Assembly (NCBI GenBank): GCA_034638255.1
Contig: JAWPGT010000004.1
Span: 558,001 to 622,000 of the forward strand
DNA from: Coprinus comatus
Taxonomy: Eukaryota; Basidiomycota; Agaricomycetes; Agaricales; Agaricaceae
DNA length: 64,000 bases
Reading direction: 5' to 3'
The translations under genes were made by a program, and so were the position numbers. Of this stretch, positions 24,838 to 35,112 are shown piece by piece. How positions within the stretch are numbered: position 1 is the stretch's first letter; every line of letters begins with the position of its first letter. A model generated the notes under the pieces. The model was not told where the DNA came from. It was given only the letters and a program-made list of their open reading frames with translations, and did no database searches.

Positions 24838-25545
24838 ATGTCCTCAAGTCTCCGTCTTGCGTCCTCATTGCGCACAACAGCTGTTCGATCTCTACACGTC
24901 GTTTTATCTCTAACACCTCGATTCTTCGGAATGAGGCTAACTTAGGTACCGTACAAATCCAGAAGAAACCTATAGGCGGAGCTAGGGGAGGGTATGTGGC
25001 ATTTGCAATGTCATTTAGACGTATTACTTAAGAGTAAACAGAATTATAGGATTCCTCTTTGGTTTCTCCCTTGCATCTTCATATGCTGCCTACCACCTAC
25101 TGGATGAATACCAACAAGCCTCAGCTGCTTTGCAGGCAAGTGTAGAAGAATTGAAGCAAAGTACAGAGAAGGTTTAATTCTGATACCTATTTGGTTGAAA
25201 ATTACTGACTATTGCTCAGGTTTCTGCTCATGTCAGGCGGATTGAGGCTGTTGAAAAAGACCTTAAGGCATTGAATGACGCGTCGGCTTCAAAGGAAGAC
25301 ATTGCACGACTCAGGGCTGAAGTCAAGAAGTTGTACGATGGGCTCCATGTTGGTTAGTCATCTGTTGTATAGACTACGAACTGCGAAACTAACTCCTTTG
25401 ATAGAATTCTTGGATCTCCGCGCACACGTTTGGGGCATTCGTGAGTTCCCTCGTTATCTTAATCCGTGTGGACCTCTTAATGTTTGTTGCAGAACAAGAT
25501 GTACATAAACTATCCAAAAAGGAAGCAACCTCCGTTCGCATATAG
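24838..25545 (+). CDS. Unknown mitochondrial-type protein: presequence, one membrane segment, coiled coil
   Basis: Exons as modelled: 24838-24882, 24936-24991, 25042-25171, 25220-25352, 25405-25440, 25493-25545; 150 aa. The N-terminus MSSSLRLASSLRTTA is basic and Ser-rich, like a mitochondrial presequence. A hydrophobic segment IIGFLFGFSLASSYAAYHLL follows GGARGG. The rest is a long coiled coil (SVEELKQSTEKV, RRIEAVEKDLKAL, RLRAEVKKLYDG) ending HKLSKKEATSVRI. The first intron (24883-24935, donor GTTCGA, acceptor ATGAG) is the weakest; the alternative is a one-base loss in an unspliced exon, which would add RRFISNTSILRNE. I do not recognise a named family. The tail motif EFLDLRAHVWGIQQDVHKL looks conserved-type. 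Confidence 0.7.
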
Positions 25546-26094
25546 ATTTATCCTCGTTGCTGTTCTCGTTGCTAGGTCCTTGAGAATTAGAAAGGCCTTT
25601 TCGTTCCATTTAACGAGCCCTCACCAAGGCTTTTCAGTGATTTGCCCACGCTTTTCTCTACCGATACATTGGAAGTTGTTCGTTGTCAACCAGCCTAACC
25701 TGCACTGAATATTAAGAAACACAATCACAATGCAATCTTAGGGTAATCATACATCCATATATCACGATGGTTTCCCGGACCTTTTACCAAACTATCGTCT
25801 ACGGTCTCAACAGAATGAGAGAACACCTAGGCAACCTAGGTGTTTTTCAAGTGATCCTGCCCACTGGTTACTAATATGTATTCCAAGTATAAAGGTTTGC
25901 GATGCTCTTGAAGGCTTTCAGGCCAGCTCCCCCCTTTCTGTTGCTTTTTCTTCTTTAAACTCTCTGGCTTGAAGCTAGTTCTTTTTTTTTTTGATTTATT
26001 CATTTTTTTTCAACATTCCATTTGGTGCGTTCTTTGCATAGCTATATGTGGTCCTCCAACATTGATATTGGTCATAACTAGCACTTATTTCAAT
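25546..26094. other. Intergenic region with palindrome and TATA-like box
   Basis: Spacer before the secreted-protein gene. Contains the palindrome at 25822-25844, a TATAAA at about 25888 and T-rich runs near 25983-26007. No gene is seen. Confidence 0.5.
25822..25844. repeat. Perfect 10-bp inverted repeat (hairpin)
   Basis: Arms AACACCTAGG (25822-25831) and CCTAGGTGTT (25835-25844) are perfect complements separated by CAA. It sits 250 bp upstream of the secreted-protein start codon and 45 bp upstream of a TATAAA. Confidence 0.8.
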
Positions 26095-27403
26095 ATGCAA
26101 ATTTCCCTTAGCATCCTTTGTTTGGCTGGTATCGTTCACACCCTTCCCATTCCTAGGGAGGTCCCACAAGGTACTCCAATATTCCGGCCAAACTTCGTGC
26201 ATGAGACTCATCAACCACTTTCAGAGCACTCTCATGAAAAGATCTTGACGGCTGTTCGTAATAGTCTCAACCTAAATAACCCAGATCAGATTCTTGATCC
26301 GGTCTTTGCACTTCTTGGTAACGCAGCCGCAAGTCAAGGTCTTGGAAACATTGCGGTAAAGAGTGAAAATCTGAGTCATATTAATAAACTTATACAATTA
26401 TTTTTGCCATTTGTCTTAGGACCCTGATTGCCTTCAACAAGCTGTAGCAGATCAAGCTTTCACCAATGCCAAACAAGCTGGTGATGTCGATGGGCAGGTT
26501 GCTGCGTTGATTTTCCGCTCTCTTGAACGTAACAGTGGACGAGTGGGACTTGAGTCAGCGCCTTGTACTGGTATAAATGCCATCAATCCAGAGATTGCAG
26601 CTATTCAACAACACCAGGTTAGATTCAACTTTGATTTTGAACCTCCAGAAATTAAATGAACTACAGGATCCCGCCTCCGCAAATGCTGCTGCGACTAACA
26701 AAGCAATCACGCTTGAACTCGCTAGGCAAATCGATGCCGTAGGTGGAGACCCTCTGGATGCCTTGAATGCTGGAACCTTCGCACCAGGTGATGTGAACGA
26801 TCCAACAGGTGCTGGCAACACTTGTGATGACCCAAATGATGCCGAAGGATGCATTTTCACTTTGAATCTGTTGGTTCCTGACGCAACCGAAGACGAAATT
26901 CTAGCTGCGATCGGTGACGGCAATGATAGTGATTCAGAGGACCAACCAGAAAATGACAACTCCAACAATGACAACACAGGGAATGGAAACACTGGGTCTA
27001 ACGGTGAAGCCTCCGGAACTCCCACCGCCCCCAGGTACGTCAAATAGTAGGGTGCGATATTGTGCCATCTTAATGTTCTCAGTAATGATAGTAACAATCA
27101 AAACCAACAATCGTTCGCTGGAGCTCGTAAGTTGCCACTCTAAAGACCAATTTCCATATGCTAACTGTATGTTAATGTAGTTGGTGGCGTAACCGCACCC
27201 GCCGTCACTCCCGGTGGACATGGGTTCGTTGTTGATGGTTCCGATGACTTCCTCAACATCGGTGCAGCCCTTACCGTTCGTGTGATATTCAGCACAATAA
27301 GTGTGCCAATGTCGCAAACTCACAAGCTGGGAAGGCTGCAGGGCTGACAGTCGGACAATGTGATCAACAAAACAACGCGTGTCGAGCTGCTGCTCAGAAT
27401 TGA
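26095..27403 (+). CDS. Uncharacterised secreted protein, one frame break near the C-terminus
   Basis: Exons: 26095-26355, 26420-26617, 26667-27034, 27083-27126, 27181-27403. The signal peptide is MQISLSILCLAGIVHTLP. The body has DPDCLQQAVADQAFTNAKQ, GLESAPCTGINAINPEIAAI, DPASANAAATNKAITLELA and AGNTCDDPNDAEGCIFTLN, then an Asn/Gly/Asp-rich linker. The last exon should end RSCDIQHNKCANVANS...GQCDQQNNACRAAAQN, a Cys-spaced tail that I recall from Agaricomycete secreted proteins. That tail is one frame away from the incoming frame: near 27264-27270 (CTT ACC GTT CG) one C seems missing. Function unknown. Several Cys suggest disulfides. Confidence 0.7.
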
Positions 27404-27966
27404 GTTGTAAGACCTGATGTGTATTATACATGAATAGTACATATACTAGTAGTACATATATCTAGTGAGCCCATGTTCCTCTGTTGACACGTTCGAAAAT
27501 TCCCCGAAATCGAGCTCTGACCAATGATTGACGTTGACTAAGAGCTTATCTCCGTGCAATTTCAATTTCGGATGAAATATAATTCTCCCTCAGTTGGTGA
27601 TAAGCAACAGTGACCTTTTACGTCTAACACTGAACACCTGCTTGCAGCCATTTCATTTGGTCTGACTTCCTCACCAAAGTATACAGCGCTCCTGTTCTCA
27701 ATATTTTTCTGTAAAGCGAGCATCCCACAACTTTGTCTCATTGGGTTACGGATACCTACCACGCGGACGCCTACATCACAAGGTTAGGAACACATCACAC
27801 ACACTCGCATTGGGATCACACCGAACGTTGGTCAATAATGGAAATTTTGGCACTGGGAACATGTGCACAGGCAGTAACACCGTTCAATCTCATTCCCACT
27901 TAACCTACTTATACCCAGCATGCGCGACAGCTAATATTCTGGGCTCATTGTCACCTTTTGTCTCTG
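27404..27966. other. Gene-free spacer between two secreted-protein genes
   Basis: 563 bp, no supported ORF, no repeat seen. It must hold the promoter of the downstream nuclease gene. Confidence 0.5.
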
Positions 27967-30227
27967 ATGAACAGGCTCTACTCGTTGCTGACTGCTGCGC
28001 TTTACATCTCTGTGGTAACTTCTACCACTATCTCTGAGATACAAGGCAATACCTCCCGCAGCCCACTAGCTGGACAGCGTGTGAGCAACGTAACTGGTAT
28101 CGTAACAGCCAAGGTAAAATCCTCAGTTTTGACTCCTACTAAGTCTCTCTGCTGACTATAATCACATAGGGTACAGATGGTTTCTATCTCCTGGGAGAGA
28201 AGTCTGCAGATATCCGCGTCTCGAACGGTCTCCAGGTCTTTACTACCTCAGCTACAATTAGGAACCAAGTCGCTGTCGGGGATCTAATCACTCTTTCCGG
28301 AAGAGTTGATGAGTTCCGTTCAAGCTCCAACCCCACTTATCTCTTCGCAACTGAAATCACCTCCCCTTCTGACATTGTTGTCCTCTCTTCTAACAATACG
28401 TTCCCCATTGTCACTCTTGGAAAGGACCGCTCCCCACCGACTCAATACTTCTCAGCACTGGATGTTGGTCCGGAAGGTTACCTATCTAATCCAAACAATG
28501 TCAGTCGCGTCGAAGAAGTAAATGCTGTACTTGACCCGACGAATTATGGCCTTGACTTCTGGGAGAGCTTGGAAGGTCAAATTGTCAACATCCCAAGCCC
28601 TACCGCAACTGGCTTCCAAAACAGATTTGGAGATTTCTGGGTGTACGGGAATTGGCCTGTTACTGGAAAGAATGGTCGCGGAGGAGTCACCATCACTCAA
28701 GGTACGCTTAAACTATGTTCTTAAAACCAGTAGGGAAACTAAACTCGTACTAGGCCGTGATGGCCTACCGGATGGAAACCCAGAGACCATTATCGTTGGT
28801 AGTCCATTGGATGGAACAAAAAATCCCCAAGTTGCTCTTGGAGTGAAATTAAGTGACATCAATGGTCCCATTGTATATCAGTGAGCTCATACTTTTGCAA
28901 TCATATTGGAAATTATGCTAAGTCGTCCTTCAGATTCGGCTTTTATTATGTCCGCCCCCTCACCGCACCTACAGTTATTTCTACTCCTACCGGTGTCGTT
29001 CCTGCAACGAAAATCACCACTAATCCCCATGAACCTTGCTCGGTTTCCTTCGGTTCCTACAACGTAGGCATTTCAGCTGTTCCTCTATTATGATACATCT
29101 GAGTTGATGATTTTAGGTTGAGAACCTGAGCCCAAAATCCGCCCATCTCCCCACCATTGCATCCCACATCGTTGACTACCTCAAGACGCCCGATCTATTA
29201 TTCCTTCAAGAAATCCAAGATAACTCTGGTACCACTAATGACGGTACCGTAGCCGCCGACATCACGATGTCCACTCTGGCTGCGGCAATTGAGAGTATCA
29301 GTGGTGTACAATACAACTTCACCTCGATAGACCCCGTCGATGGTCAAGATGGTGGTGTTCCAGGCGGAAATATCCGTACTGCATACTTGTACGTCTCCTT
29401 TCTATTCCACTTTCATAAGTAGCATTTGTTCATGGGTTTTTAGTTATCGCCCAGAGAGGATTCAACTTATCCCCGGCGCTCCCGCAGGGGGTTCGTTAGA
29501 TGCCATTCAAGTAAGGACAGGTTCTAAGAAGAAGATAGCCTTGAAGTGAGTGTCTTGCCTCTGTCTAATATTTCTTTCAGAAAAACAAACTGACCTTTAC
29601 TGTCAACGTTCAGCTACAACCCTGGTCGCATTGATCCCACAAATGACGCTTGGATTGACACTCGTAAACCCCTTGTTGCTGCTTGGCAAACTCGTAACGG
29701 AAAGGATTTCTATACCATTAACGTCCATCTGAGTTCCAAGGGAGGCAGCTCTTCAGTACAAGGCGACCCTAGACCACCTATCAATAGCCCCATTGATATC
29801 CGCACCAAACAAATTGAAAGTGTTGCAGTACGTGTTCAGTATTTCTTCCAGTTATGCATACAAATATTGATATTGCTTATTCGTTAAGGGATTTGTGCAA
29901 TCGGTCCTGGATATTAATCCTAACGCCAAAATTGTTGCGTCTGGAGACTTCAATGAGTATATCCAGACACGCTCTGTATACGCATCACTCACCAAACTAA
30001 TGACCGATTTCGATGAGGTTATCGATATTCCCGAGGTGGAACGCTACAGCTATGTCTTCGACCAGAATGGTCAGCAACTTGACCATGCATTTGTGTCAGA
30101 CCGGATCAGACATCATAAGAAAAAAGCCGATTTCGAGCACATTCATGTTAACACTTGGGCCCCTTCGTTGAGTGCTCGAATCAGTGATCATGACCCCTCT
30201 GTTGGCAAGTTCTTTGTCTGCGGATAG
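27967..30227 (+). CDS. Secreted endonuclease/exonuclease/phosphatase-fold nuclease (ExeM/NucH-like)
   Basis: Exons: 27967-28113, 28170-28701, 28754-28880, 28934-29063, 29117-29388, 29444-29545, 29614-29827, 29889-30227; 620 aa. Signal peptide MNRLYSLLTAALYISVVTS, then an OB-fold-like half starting TTISEIQGNTSRSPLAGQ and VAVGDLITLSGRVDEF, as in bacterial ExeM/NucH extracellular nucleases. The catalytic EEP half has FGSYNVENLS, FLQEIQDNSG (metal-binding Glu), INVHLSSKGG, SGDFNEYIQ (GDFN) and ISDHDPSVGKF (SDHDP). All EEP catalytic motifs are present. Likely digests extracellular DNA or RNA for nutrition. Eight exons with fungal codon use argue against recent bacterial transfer. Confidence 0.87.
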
Positions 30228-30559
30228 ATACCAGTGTGATTGCAATATATACCATATTTCGTTTAATTCGCTTGATATATGCACAACCCTGTTCAAATAA
30301 ATAACTCTTCATTTCCAGAACAAATATAAACACATGCATTATCAGACTACACATTACTGAGTCGGATAGACCGTAGTTCAGCGAGTTGATGGTTTGTATC
30401 GTCAGGAATGATTCCATTACGGTTTGAGGTGGCGCTATCAGTTTTAGTTTCGGTTGGGTAGCTGGAACGATGTGGTTGAATCAAGGTAACCAGTGAGAAA
30501 TTAGCTTGAGACTGGCTCTGGTATCGCGTAGGAAGTAAGGACCAAAAAGTTCGAGTAGA
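30228..30559. other. Convergent 3' spacer
   Basis: 332 bp between the 3' ends of the nuclease and the PLK4-like gene. AT-rich, no ORF supported. Confidence 0.5.
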
Positions 30560-32964
30560 TTATAAGATCGGGAGTCTCTTTGGTCGACGAGGCAAGTCCA
30601 ATAAGAATGGCAGATTATGACCCAGATTATTTAGCATTTTGTTAGGTTTCATGTCTCGACCAACGTCGGTTGGAAGGACTTGTGGTATACTAGATATTCC
30701 CTGAGGGTCCGAGTCCTCGAATTTCTTGCACCGGTCAGAAAAAGCAATAAGTTGAATGAGACCTTGCTTTTCAATATGGTCCAATTTAATCCATTCGGTT
30801 TGCGGTATTTGCCTTGGGTCAGATATGAATGATAAAGATTTCTTTACCCATGTTTTTCCGCATGACCCGTCCACATATTGTCTAATTTCGACCAGGCCTT
30901 GACTTGCAGAATAACGAATTCTAAGTGTTTTTGCGTCCTGTATGAGCCCTTTGGGCTCGCTCTTGTGTTCGTAGGCGATATGAAAGTGACTTCCACGTCC
31001 GGAGGTGGTCCATTTATCATTTGAGTAAATTTAGCGTCGCTTGTGTGTAATATCAACTGCCATTCTCACCATGAGCACTAATCATGAGCCCAAAATTCTT
31101 AAGCAAACCTTGGGTGTCCTCTGCTTCATTTGTTCTACCACATCAAATGTAGTATAATAATGTTCATGGTATGGGCTTGGCAGACTTTCTCGTGTGAATA
31201 CTTGCAGTGGTGCAAGAGACGATTGGTATGGGTCTTGGAGGATCTCTTGCCCAAATATATTGATCTTTCTTCCCGTCAAGAGCTATTTTTTTTAGCAACG
31301 CTAAACAGAACAACTCACTTGATCTCCATCTGCGCTAACCATCATGACCTTTCCTTTTATTAATGGATCAGGAGAATCTCGAATATCAGCGAGGACAATT
31401 CCTGATCCAAGAACAGAGATATGAGTCCCCTTCATTTTCTGGGACTGGCCGGGTGATAAATGCAGAGTGAAAATTCGAGGAAGTGAACGATGTCGCTGCG
31501 CAGTTTGTTGGGCTAATATAAAATCCGACTCCATCTTCGGGATGATAGGCATGTTCCTTTTTGTTGGTTCTAGTGTGAATTTTTGTTCGATATTTGTGGT
31601 CTGTTGTGGAGTCGGCTTTGAGGTTGTAGGGTCGGAAACAACACGCCGGTTGCTCCGACCTGCGGGGAAATGCACAGTCCTCGTTTCGCCAATGGTAATA
31701 GACGCCCGTCGTCGTTTCATTGCTACTTGCTGTAGATCTAGTCATGTAAATTTAAAATGAGTTTGAAGGTAGTATGTATTATATAGCTTACCCTGTCTAT
31801 CATGAAAGGCCGCCTTTGAAGCTAAAGGTGACTGGTTGAGTAATTTGATGAGAGAATATATCGATATTCGGTCGGAAGGTTCCTAAAGACATCATTGCAT
31901 TTTCTTGAATAGTAAGCATATCCAACTTAATAGACCTTTTGTAGTATCGCTGGTAGTATAGTATGAATACTAGGATCACATTCAACTGTCCTTTTGGAAG
32001 AGTCTTCCAGGGATGTATCCTACAGTAATTCTAAGTCATTTTCCCTCGACTATGCATTAACCCCTTCACTCACCTTGAAAGGCGGGGCCATACCTCGCTG
32101 AGTGAAATACATGACACATCCTAATGACCACATATCAGCGGGGAAGCTTCCTATTGAACCGTCAGTAATTTCACTACGGTCATACTTGAATCTACAGCCT
32201 GCATATAATAACTTGTATGTGTGTCTTACGGTGCAAGGTATCCTGACAAGGGTGGGCGACTTGAAGACATCACATCACAGGGTATGTGCACTGCAAAATC
32301 AAAGTTTGTGATCTTCTGAGGTAAAGTAAGGATTAGTACATCCTCTTATAAAGCTCATTAAAGAGTTACCGGTCGTTCATTCAAATCCAGGAGAATGTTC
32401 GTCGGATCCAAACTTCGATGGACAATATGTTTTGATTGAAGGTAGAAGAGGGCATCTAATAGACCCCTCGCGATTTGAAGCAGAAGTCTGTTAGATAGCG
32501 GAAAGCAATTCTTTGGATGTTAGATATTCCTTCAAGCTTCCACGAGGGCAATACTCCATAACGAAGAATGGGAAGTCTTGAGATGCAGATGCAAAATATA
32601 ATGATAATATATTAGGATGATGTAAGTCTTGCTGAAGTGCGATGCCCTTTACTTGTGGGTTTATTATCGTGTGTGGTGCATCCGGGGTGCTCTGCATATA
32701 TAGTCAACGCTGTGGCCATTCATCATAAACTAGTGGCAGAGAACTGACTCTCTTCAATGCAAAGATACGCCCACAAAGTCTTCCCCTCCGGCATATCACC
32801 TTGTGAACAATAGAATACTGTCCTCGACCAGCTTCTTCTATTATCTGGTAGTCCTGGAGCAGAACAAAGGTAAATTGGGCGACAACCCTCTACATGATTA
32901 GGCTCATTATTGAAAAAGTACATACTTCGAGTATGACTTCCGCGTACTCCTTTAAGAAAGGCAT
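30560..32964 (-). CDS. PLK4-like protein: degenerate kinase domain plus cryptic-polo-box-like region, with two frame breaks
   Basis: Exons: 32926-32964, 32749-32853, 32370-32691, 32230-32315, 32074-32173, 31936-32019, 31792-31882, 31319-31737, 31109-31264, 30560-31056; about 632 aa once two breaks are bridged. Kinase part: glycine loop EAGRGQYSIVHKV, ATP lysine in FALKR, hinge FFVMEYCPRGSLKEYL. The catalytic loop is VHRSLDPTNIL (HRD Asp is Ser, Lys is Asp), DFG reads DFA, and the helix-C Glu is missing; APE and the ADMWSLGCVMYF segment are kept. The C-terminal half (FTLHLSPGQSQ, INIFGQEILQDP, TTFDVVEQMKQRTPK, AKFTQMINGPPPDVEVTF) resembles the PLK4 cryptic polo box. Breaks: an in-frame TAA at 32491 just after SKELLSAI, and a one-base shift near 30980. 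Either an expressed pseudokinase read through consensus errors, or a decaying gene. Confidence 0.6.
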
Positions 32965-33390
32965 TGTTGAGTTTAGCACCACTAGAGCTTTATTTTCTGC
33001 TCGGAGTCGAGAGAAAAGGAAGAAATGGTGTCAGGTAAGGGAAAAAGAAGACAATGTGGGCTGATCGAATATATGCATATTACCAACATATTACTCACCA
33101 CAATGAACGAACAACCTCGTTGACATCATTGGATCTATTTTTAGCACATCTTCTGGGAATTAAGCTCCAGCGATCCAGTGGATGTCTCAGGCTTCGGCAT
33201 CGACACGAGTGTGTGTCGTTCTTCTTGAGATCATCAACACCTTGTGGTTGTCCTTTCAAGGATATATAAAACCCTAACTTGGGAGTGATATGATATTCAC
33301 ATACAATTGAACTCCCAAGCTTGTATGTGAGTACACCCTAGTCAATCGATATCACCAGCACTTTTCTAATGAACCCAATTTTTAGTCGCT
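32965..33390. promoter_or_regulatory. Bidirectional promoter, first copy
   Basis: 427 bp between the divergent PLK4-like and first MBL-fold start codons. It shares blocks with 34644-35112, for example GGAAAAAGAAG, GAATATATGC and GATCTATTT in the same order, so it is one arm of the tandem duplication. TATATAAAA is at 33263-33271. Confidence 0.6.
33263..33271 (+). promoter_or_regulatory. TATA box of the first MBL-fold gene
   Basis: TATATAAAA within AAGGATATATAAAACCC, about 128 bp upstream of the start codon. The duplicated gene has the matching element at 34977. Confidence 0.6.
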
Positions 33391-34287
33391 ATGTCCAGCT
33401 TACCTCCTCCAGCTCCAAACCAACCTTTTGTGAACGTTTCTGCTCTGGATGCAGGCTTTATAGTCCTAGATTATGATATGTTCATCAAGGGAACGACCCC
33501 AAATGATCGACATAGAGTTCCATCACTCTCATTCTTATTACAGCACTCGATGAATGGAAAGAAGTTCATACTCGATCTAGGTATACGCAAAGACTGGGAA
33601 AACTCGCCTCCGAAAGCCGTCGATTGGATGCGAACGATATACAAGGTCGATATTCCTCAAGATGTGGTCGATTCGCTTGCTAAAGGCGGACTGGCTCCGA
33701 CCGATATCGACACATTGTGCTTCACGCATATCCATTTCGATCACTGCGGGAATACCGCTCCCTTCTCCGCTTGCGAGGTCATTGTTGGGGAGGATACGAA
33801 GAAGCTCCTCAAAAATGGACTTTGGCCTTACAATAAAGACAGCTTCTTCCTTGCAGACCTTCTCCCTACAGCCAGAACGAAGTTCTTGGGTGATAATATT
33901 GGGTGGAAGTCTATCGGACCCTTCCCACGTGCATATGACTTCTACGGCGATGGAAGCCTGTATATCATCGATGCACCCGGTCATCTTTCCGGTCATCTCA
34001 ATGTGCTTGCGCGTACAAGTTCCGATGGAGGTTGGATTTATTTGGCAGGAGATACTGCTCATCATTGGGACTTGGTGACTGGAAAATCCCCAATTGCTTG
34101 TGGCCATCCTGGTCATCTGCATAATTGTGCACACGAAAACAAAGAGCTGGCAGAAATCATGCTTCGTAGGGTCAGAGAGGTAATGAATCAACCACGGGTC
34201 AAAGTGATATTGGCGCACGATGAACCATGGTACGAGGAAAATAAGAATAGTCCAGCCTATTTCCCGAGGAAGATCACATCCCTCTAG
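33391..34287 (+). CDS. Metallo-beta-lactamase-fold hydrolase (lactonase-like), copy 1
   Basis: Intronless CDS of 298 aa beginning MSSLPPPAPNQPFVNV. Metal ligands of the MBL fold are complete: THIHFDHCGN (HxHxDH), the third His in DAPGHLSGHLNV, the bridging Asp in LAGDTAHHW and the last His in ILAHDEPWYEE. The arrangement is closest to AhlD-type lactonases and related fungal hydrolases. The substrate is unknown; a lactone or thioester is plausible. The 5' leader shows a likely UTR intron: donor in TTGTATGTGAGTAC near 33325-33330 and acceptor TTTTAG at 33380-33386, five bases before ATG. No signal peptide, so probably cytosolic. Its tandem copy starts at 35113. Confidence 0.88.
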   Translation: MSSLPPPAPNQPFVNVSALDAGFIVLDYDMFIKGTTPNDRHRVPSLSFLLQHSMNGKKFILDLGIRKDWENSPPKAVDWMRTIYKVDIPQDVVDSLAKGGLAPTDIDTLCFTHIHFDHCGNTAPFSACEVIVGEDTKKLLKNGLWPYNKDSFFLADLLPTARTKFLGDNIGWKSIGPFPRAYDFYGDGSLYIIDAPGHLSGHLNVLARTSSDGGWIYLAGDTAHHWDLVTGKSPIACGHPGHLHNCAHENKELAEIMLRRVREVMNQPRVKVILAHDEPWYEENKNSPAYFPRKITSL

Positions 34288-34505
34288 CAGTAGTGGTGCG
34301 TAGTCAACCAACACACATGTATGTATCTCATCATCATCATCAGATAAAGCAAGAATAGATTAAGGAGAGTCTCGCAGCTTGCTAATGTCGCGGCCATTGT
34401 TTAAAGTTTCTGTAAACTGGGTTTCCGGAGCTGTGTCCTTTATATGTAAAATATAACGATAACCTCAGAATGACATAGATCATTGAAGGAAAGAATAATG
34501 CTACT

Positions 34506-34643
34506 CTCAGCCAGCTTCTTCCAGTTCTATCAAAGGGTAGTCCTGGGTAAATGACACGATAACTCAGTGTGCTATGGTTACATTAACTACAGTGAGGACA
34601 TAAATCACAGCTCGAGTGTATCTTCCTCGTGTTCCTTCACCAT
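34506..34643 (-). pseudogene. Truncated copy of the 5' end of the PLK4-like gene
   Basis: A start-codon exon at 34612-34643 (ATGGTGAAGGAACACGAGGA) matches exon 1 of the PLK4-like gene (…AAGGAGTACGCGGAAG…ATACTCGA). After a spacer of the same size, 34510-34542 matches exon 2: acceptor CAG, GACTACC, GAAGAAGCTGG. Distance from ATG to exon 2 is 101 bp here and 111 bp in the intact gene. Similarity stops near 34505, and the exon carries a stop (GCTGGCTGA), so nothing functional is encoded. It is the left end of the duplicated segment. Confidence 0.7.
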
Positions 34644-35112
34644 GCTTGTGTCCAGCGATTCCACCCCGCTCGAGCTCCTGCATCTTTCTAGGAACTGGTG
34701 GAAAAAGAAGTGAGACGTGAGTTGATCTTTGAATATATGCGTTTGTTGATAAACTTTGACAATCACTGCCGAATGAGTTATAGATCTATTTATAACCCAA
34801 CTTTCCGAGAAACCTTGCAGGCCGGAGTCGTCAGTGGAGGCGTTAAGCTTCGATAATCTAACAAAGATGTGCTTCGTGATATGTGATGTGTCTGATTATG
34901 AAAAGAAGACCTTTCATTTATCTTATCTGGGGCTTCTTGGCCATCCGAAGCAACTTCATGGCTTTCTCTTCCAGGATATATAATCCCCCCATCTAATAAC
35001 ATGACAAGTACACCCAGTTAACCGATTCCCAAGTCTGCTTGTGAGTACTCTCGCACATATGGTCAACAGTTGTCGACCCATGCTGATCGAACGGAACTCC
35101 ATAATAGGTATC
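34644..35112. promoter_or_regulatory. Bidirectional promoter, second copy
   Basis: Duplicate of 32965-33390, now driving only the second MBL-fold gene. TATATAAT lies at 34977-34984. A leader intron is suggested by TTGTGAGTAC near 35039 and ATAATAG at 35101-35107, as in copy 1. Confidence 0.55.
34977..34984 (+). promoter_or_regulatory. TATA box of the second MBL-fold gene
   Basis: TATATAAT in CCAGGATATATAATCC, about 136 bp upstream of the start codon and aligned with the element at 33263. Confidence 0.55.

Noticed and set aside
32192..32229. 38-bp intron in the PLK4-like gene giving LAPF
   Set aside because: Too short for this genome; the next acceptor gives a 56-bp intron and restores the conserved APE motif.
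32424..32558. 67-bp intron that would bridge the TAA in the PLK4-like gene
   Set aside because: Phase works, but it removes the hinge segment YCPRGSLKEYL, which is clearly kinase sequence.
33577..34314. 245-codon ORF antisense to the first MBL-fold gene
   Set aside because: Mirror of a conserved coding frame; the tandem copy keeps only a shorter piece of it, and it shows no family sequence.
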